Source: an uncultured Planctomycetota bacterium (GTDB taxonomy: Bacteria > Planctomycetota > SZUA-567 > JAFGNG01). Taken from it: a stretch of 6,887 bases of DNA. Numbering within the stretch: position 1 is the first letter of the stretch; each line of letters begins with the position of its first letter. The DNA lies in the NCBI GenBank assembly GCA_947311175.1, contig CAMZKK010000014.1, positions 1 to 6,887 on the forward strand, read 5' to 3'. The notes below the pieces were generated by a model, which ran no database searches, had not been told where the DNA came from, and saw only the letters and a program-made list of their open reading frames with translations. This document shows positions 4,805 through 6,887 of the stretch, piece by piece. The position numbers and the translations under genes are program-made.

Positions 4805-6887
4805 AATATCAAAACAATCCTCCTGTCGATAACCTTGTTAATCTCAACAACCGTAATCTGCAATAGCGAAGAACAATTAAGCAAAACATCGTTAGCTGAA
4901 ATCTTACCCAGAGATTCAATCATCTACATAAATATCCCACGCCTAAAAGATGTTGTCATTAGCATAAAAGATACCGGCATTGGTAAACTGTTAAACAACA
5001 AAGACGTTATTCAATACCTCAACACAGCATGGCAGGACAAGGTATTTGTCTTTACAGAATTATTTACATTACTGAATCACTATCAAGGAAAAGAAGGAAA
5101 CATTATTAGAGCCAACAACCTAAAATATTTTAAAAAACTTGAACCTTTATTTGATATCATGAATAACGATTTAAGTTTTGGCATATTTAATCTAAATAAA
5201 AATCAACGAGAAATTATTTGTCTAAAAATAAATACTCGAAAGCCACTAACGCAACAAAAACTATACAAAATACTCAAAGCATGTTTCCCCAAAAAAACTT
5301 ATTGGACAAATAAGGTTAACTCTCCAATCAACCTTGATGGCATTTACTTACAAGCAGCAAAAGATATTATCGTTATTGCTAACGAATCATTGATTATTAC
5401 CAAATATATAATCCCGTCACTCAGAGATGGCGGACTATCCGGCTCACTTGCAAAATCTATTATTTTCAATAATTTACGAACAAAAACATCTGATACTAAC
5501 AGCGGATTCTTTCTATATGCCAACAAGGATATTGGTAAAAGTAAATTCATCAAACACATCTTGACATCTTTTTCAACAAAACAAGAAGTAAATAAACAAA
5601 TAGAAAAATTTAATTTCACAACTCTCGCGCTTGGTTGTAAAAAGACAACAGGAAGCATTACTCAACTCAAACACACATTAGTCATTAACTACAAAAAAGA
5701 TAACCAACGAAATCTCAAAAGAAATAACAATCACATCCCAAACAACACAGACAGTATTTCAAAAATAATTCCGGCAAATATAGAATATTGCGCAACTATA
5801 AAATTTCCTATCGATAAAATCTATTCGATAGTGATAAACAATCTAAAAAACAATTTTAGCGAAAGAACTAGTCGCAAAACAACCGACATCATTACCAAAA
5901 TAAATAATAAAACAAAAAAGATATTGAGCAAAGAAATCAACTCGGTCATTGACAATAAATGCACCGTTATTCAATTAAAAAAAACATCCCCTCTTAGCAT
6001 TATGCCCCCCGAATTCGTTCTGTCATTTCCTATTATTCCAAATGAAAAAGAGCATTTAAAAAAGCTTCTATCAACCATTATGCTTGCAACAAATCCTCTC
6101 GGTTGGCGGAAGATTGAAAGCAAAGGAACCACCATTCATTACATCAATAGATTTGAAATACCACTTCCTATCGCTCCTGCCTTTATGATAAAAAAGGGAA
6201 ATCTATTTATCGCTTTATACCCTCAGCTTTTACGGGAGCTAAATCTAAACAGCAATAAACCAAGCACCACACTTGCATCCTCTTTGAATTATATCAATAG
6301 TCAAAACAAAATCATGAAAAGCCCAACCATTGTCAGCGGTTTTATAAATACCGGAAACAAACTCAACAACCTCTTTGAAGAACTAACGAGCGGACTTTAT
6401 CTATTTAACACAATCAAAGGATTTGAGGCAAATCCTGCGACACTACCCATTCCCGAAGATATATTTAAAGACAATGACCCTTATGGTCCAACCGCATTTG
6501 CCGTAAATTCAAATAACAAACAACTTCAAATAGAATTCGTGGGTCCGGCAGGAATATTTTCTCCTTTATTGTGGATTGCTACCCAAGCATCTCTTGAAGC
6601 AAAAGGCAAAAAAGGAATTGTAAATGCGATAATTGCAATGCTATCAATTGAGCCAATCATTGACAATATGAAAGAAATTCAACAAAGACGAGAAAGTTAC
6701 CATAGACTGCAAAGATTGAGCAAGGCATATCTTTCTTTTATTAATGATAAAAATCGAAAGCCAACAAACCTAAACGAATTAACGGCAAACAATTATCTAA
6801 AAGTAAAAGATACTTTTTACCCTGCCAACGACAACAAATACCGCTACTCAATAATAGCAACCAGAAAAGGGTTTAAGGCAACAACCC
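4802..6887 (+). CDS. Large exported protein of unknown function, paralogue of the gene upstream (3' end beyond window)
   Basis: The frame is open for 695 codons with no stop at the window edge, so the gene is partial. Residues 1-22 are a signal peptide: K4, hydrophobic core ILLSITLLISTTVI, and a possible cut after CNS. The cysteine at 20 is preceded by Ile, so a lipoprotein is unlikely. The mature start SLAEILPRDSIIYINIPRL resembles the matching region of the upstream protein. Paralogy is clearest at ALYPQLLREL (471-480) and in the VGPAGI region (580-585). After about residue 620 a helix with RRESYHRLQRLSKAYLSF leads to INDKNRKPTNLNEL, NNYLK and FYPANDNKYRYSI. This resembles the soluble domain of type II secretion pseudopilins as used in PVC proteins. 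It is Lys/Asn-rich with no catalytic motif. A cell-envelope or periplasmic role is inferred from export only. Confidence 0.8.
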   Translation, partial: MNIKTILLSITLLISTTVICNSEEQLSKTSLAEILPRDSIIYINIPRLKDVVISIKDTGIGKLLNNKDVIQYLNTAWQDKVFVFTELFTLLNHYQGKEGNIIRANNLKYFKKLEPLFDIMNNDLSFGIFNLNKNQREIICLKINTRKPLTQQKLYKILKACFPKKTYWTNKVNSPINLDGIYLQAAKDIIVIANESLIITKYIIPSLRDGGLSGSLAKSIIFNNLRTKTSDTNSGFFLYANKDIGKSKFIKHILTSFSTKQEVNKQIEKFNFTTLALGCKKTTGSITQLKHTLVINYKKDNQRNLKRNNNHIPNNTDSISKIIPANIEYCATIKFPIDKIYSIVINNLKNNFSERTSRKTTDIITKINNKTKKILSKEINSVIDNKCTVIQLKKTSPLSIMPPEFVLSFPIIPNEKEHLKKLLSTIMLATNPLGWRKIESKGTTIHYINRFEIPLPIAPAFMIKKGNLFIALYPQLLRELNLNSNKPSTTLASSLNYINSQNKIMKSPTIVSGFINTGNKLNNLFEELTSGLYLFNTIKGFEANPATLPIPEDIFKDNDPYGPTAFAVNSNNKQLQIEFVGPAGIFSPLLWIATQASLEAKGKKGIVNAIIAMLSIEPIIDNMKEIQQRRESYHRLQRLSKAYLSFINDKNRKPTNLNELTANNYLKVKDTFYPANDNKYRYSIIATRKGFKATT

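Noticed and set aside
4802..4870. Lipoprotein signal in the large exported protein
   Set aside because: The cysteine at residue 20 is preceded by Val-Ile, whereas a lipobox needs Gly, Ala or Ser just before it.
5344..5658. Minus-strand open frame of 104 codons
   Set aside because: It is antisense to the well-supported large exported protein, has no ribosome site and shows no family resemblance.

Overview
The window is an AT-rich bacterial segment with two regulatory or biosynthetic genes facing away from each other, followed by two tandem genes for exported proteins. The style suggests the Planctomycetes-Verrucomicrobia-Lentisphaerae group, most likely Lentisphaerota or a relative. Three things point there: a GntR/LacI chimeric regulator beside a DegT-type aminotransferase, large secreted repetitive-fold proteins of no named function, and a pseudopilin-like tail on the last one. 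This placement is inference; no marker gene is present.

Layout. 1-330 has no credible gene. It holds two arrays of five 7-bp tandem units and the T-rich end of a minus-strand terminator. 372-1702 (minus) is a DegT/DnrJ/EryC1/StrS PLP aminotransferase of about 443 residues, broken by a single-base loss near 1031-1037. It ends in a strong intrinsic terminator. 1703-1823 is a compact divergent control region with a 21-bp palindrome, overlapping promoters and a 12-bp direct repeat. 1824-2870 (plus) is an intact 348-residue regulator with a GntR DNA-binding domain and a LacI-type sugar-binding domain. 2871-3016 is a gap with short repeats. 3017-4802 (plus) is one exported protein of about 595 residues, broken by two more single-base losses (about 4193-4202 and 4513-4528). 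4802-6887 (plus) is a larger paralogue of it, intact and open at the right edge. It starts on a GTG that overlaps the previous stop and has a perfect Shine-Dalgarno.

How they fit together. The regulator probably represses or activates the aminotransferase and itself through the shared palindrome, responding to a sugar or amino-sugar-like ligand. The two tandem secreted paralogues are translationally coupled and probably work together in the envelope or periplasm. Their function cannot be read from the sequence.

The main caveat is three frame breaks in about 3.5 kb, all loss of one base, while the longest A runs in the window stay in frame. Either the locus is decaying or the consensus sequence carries local deletion errors.
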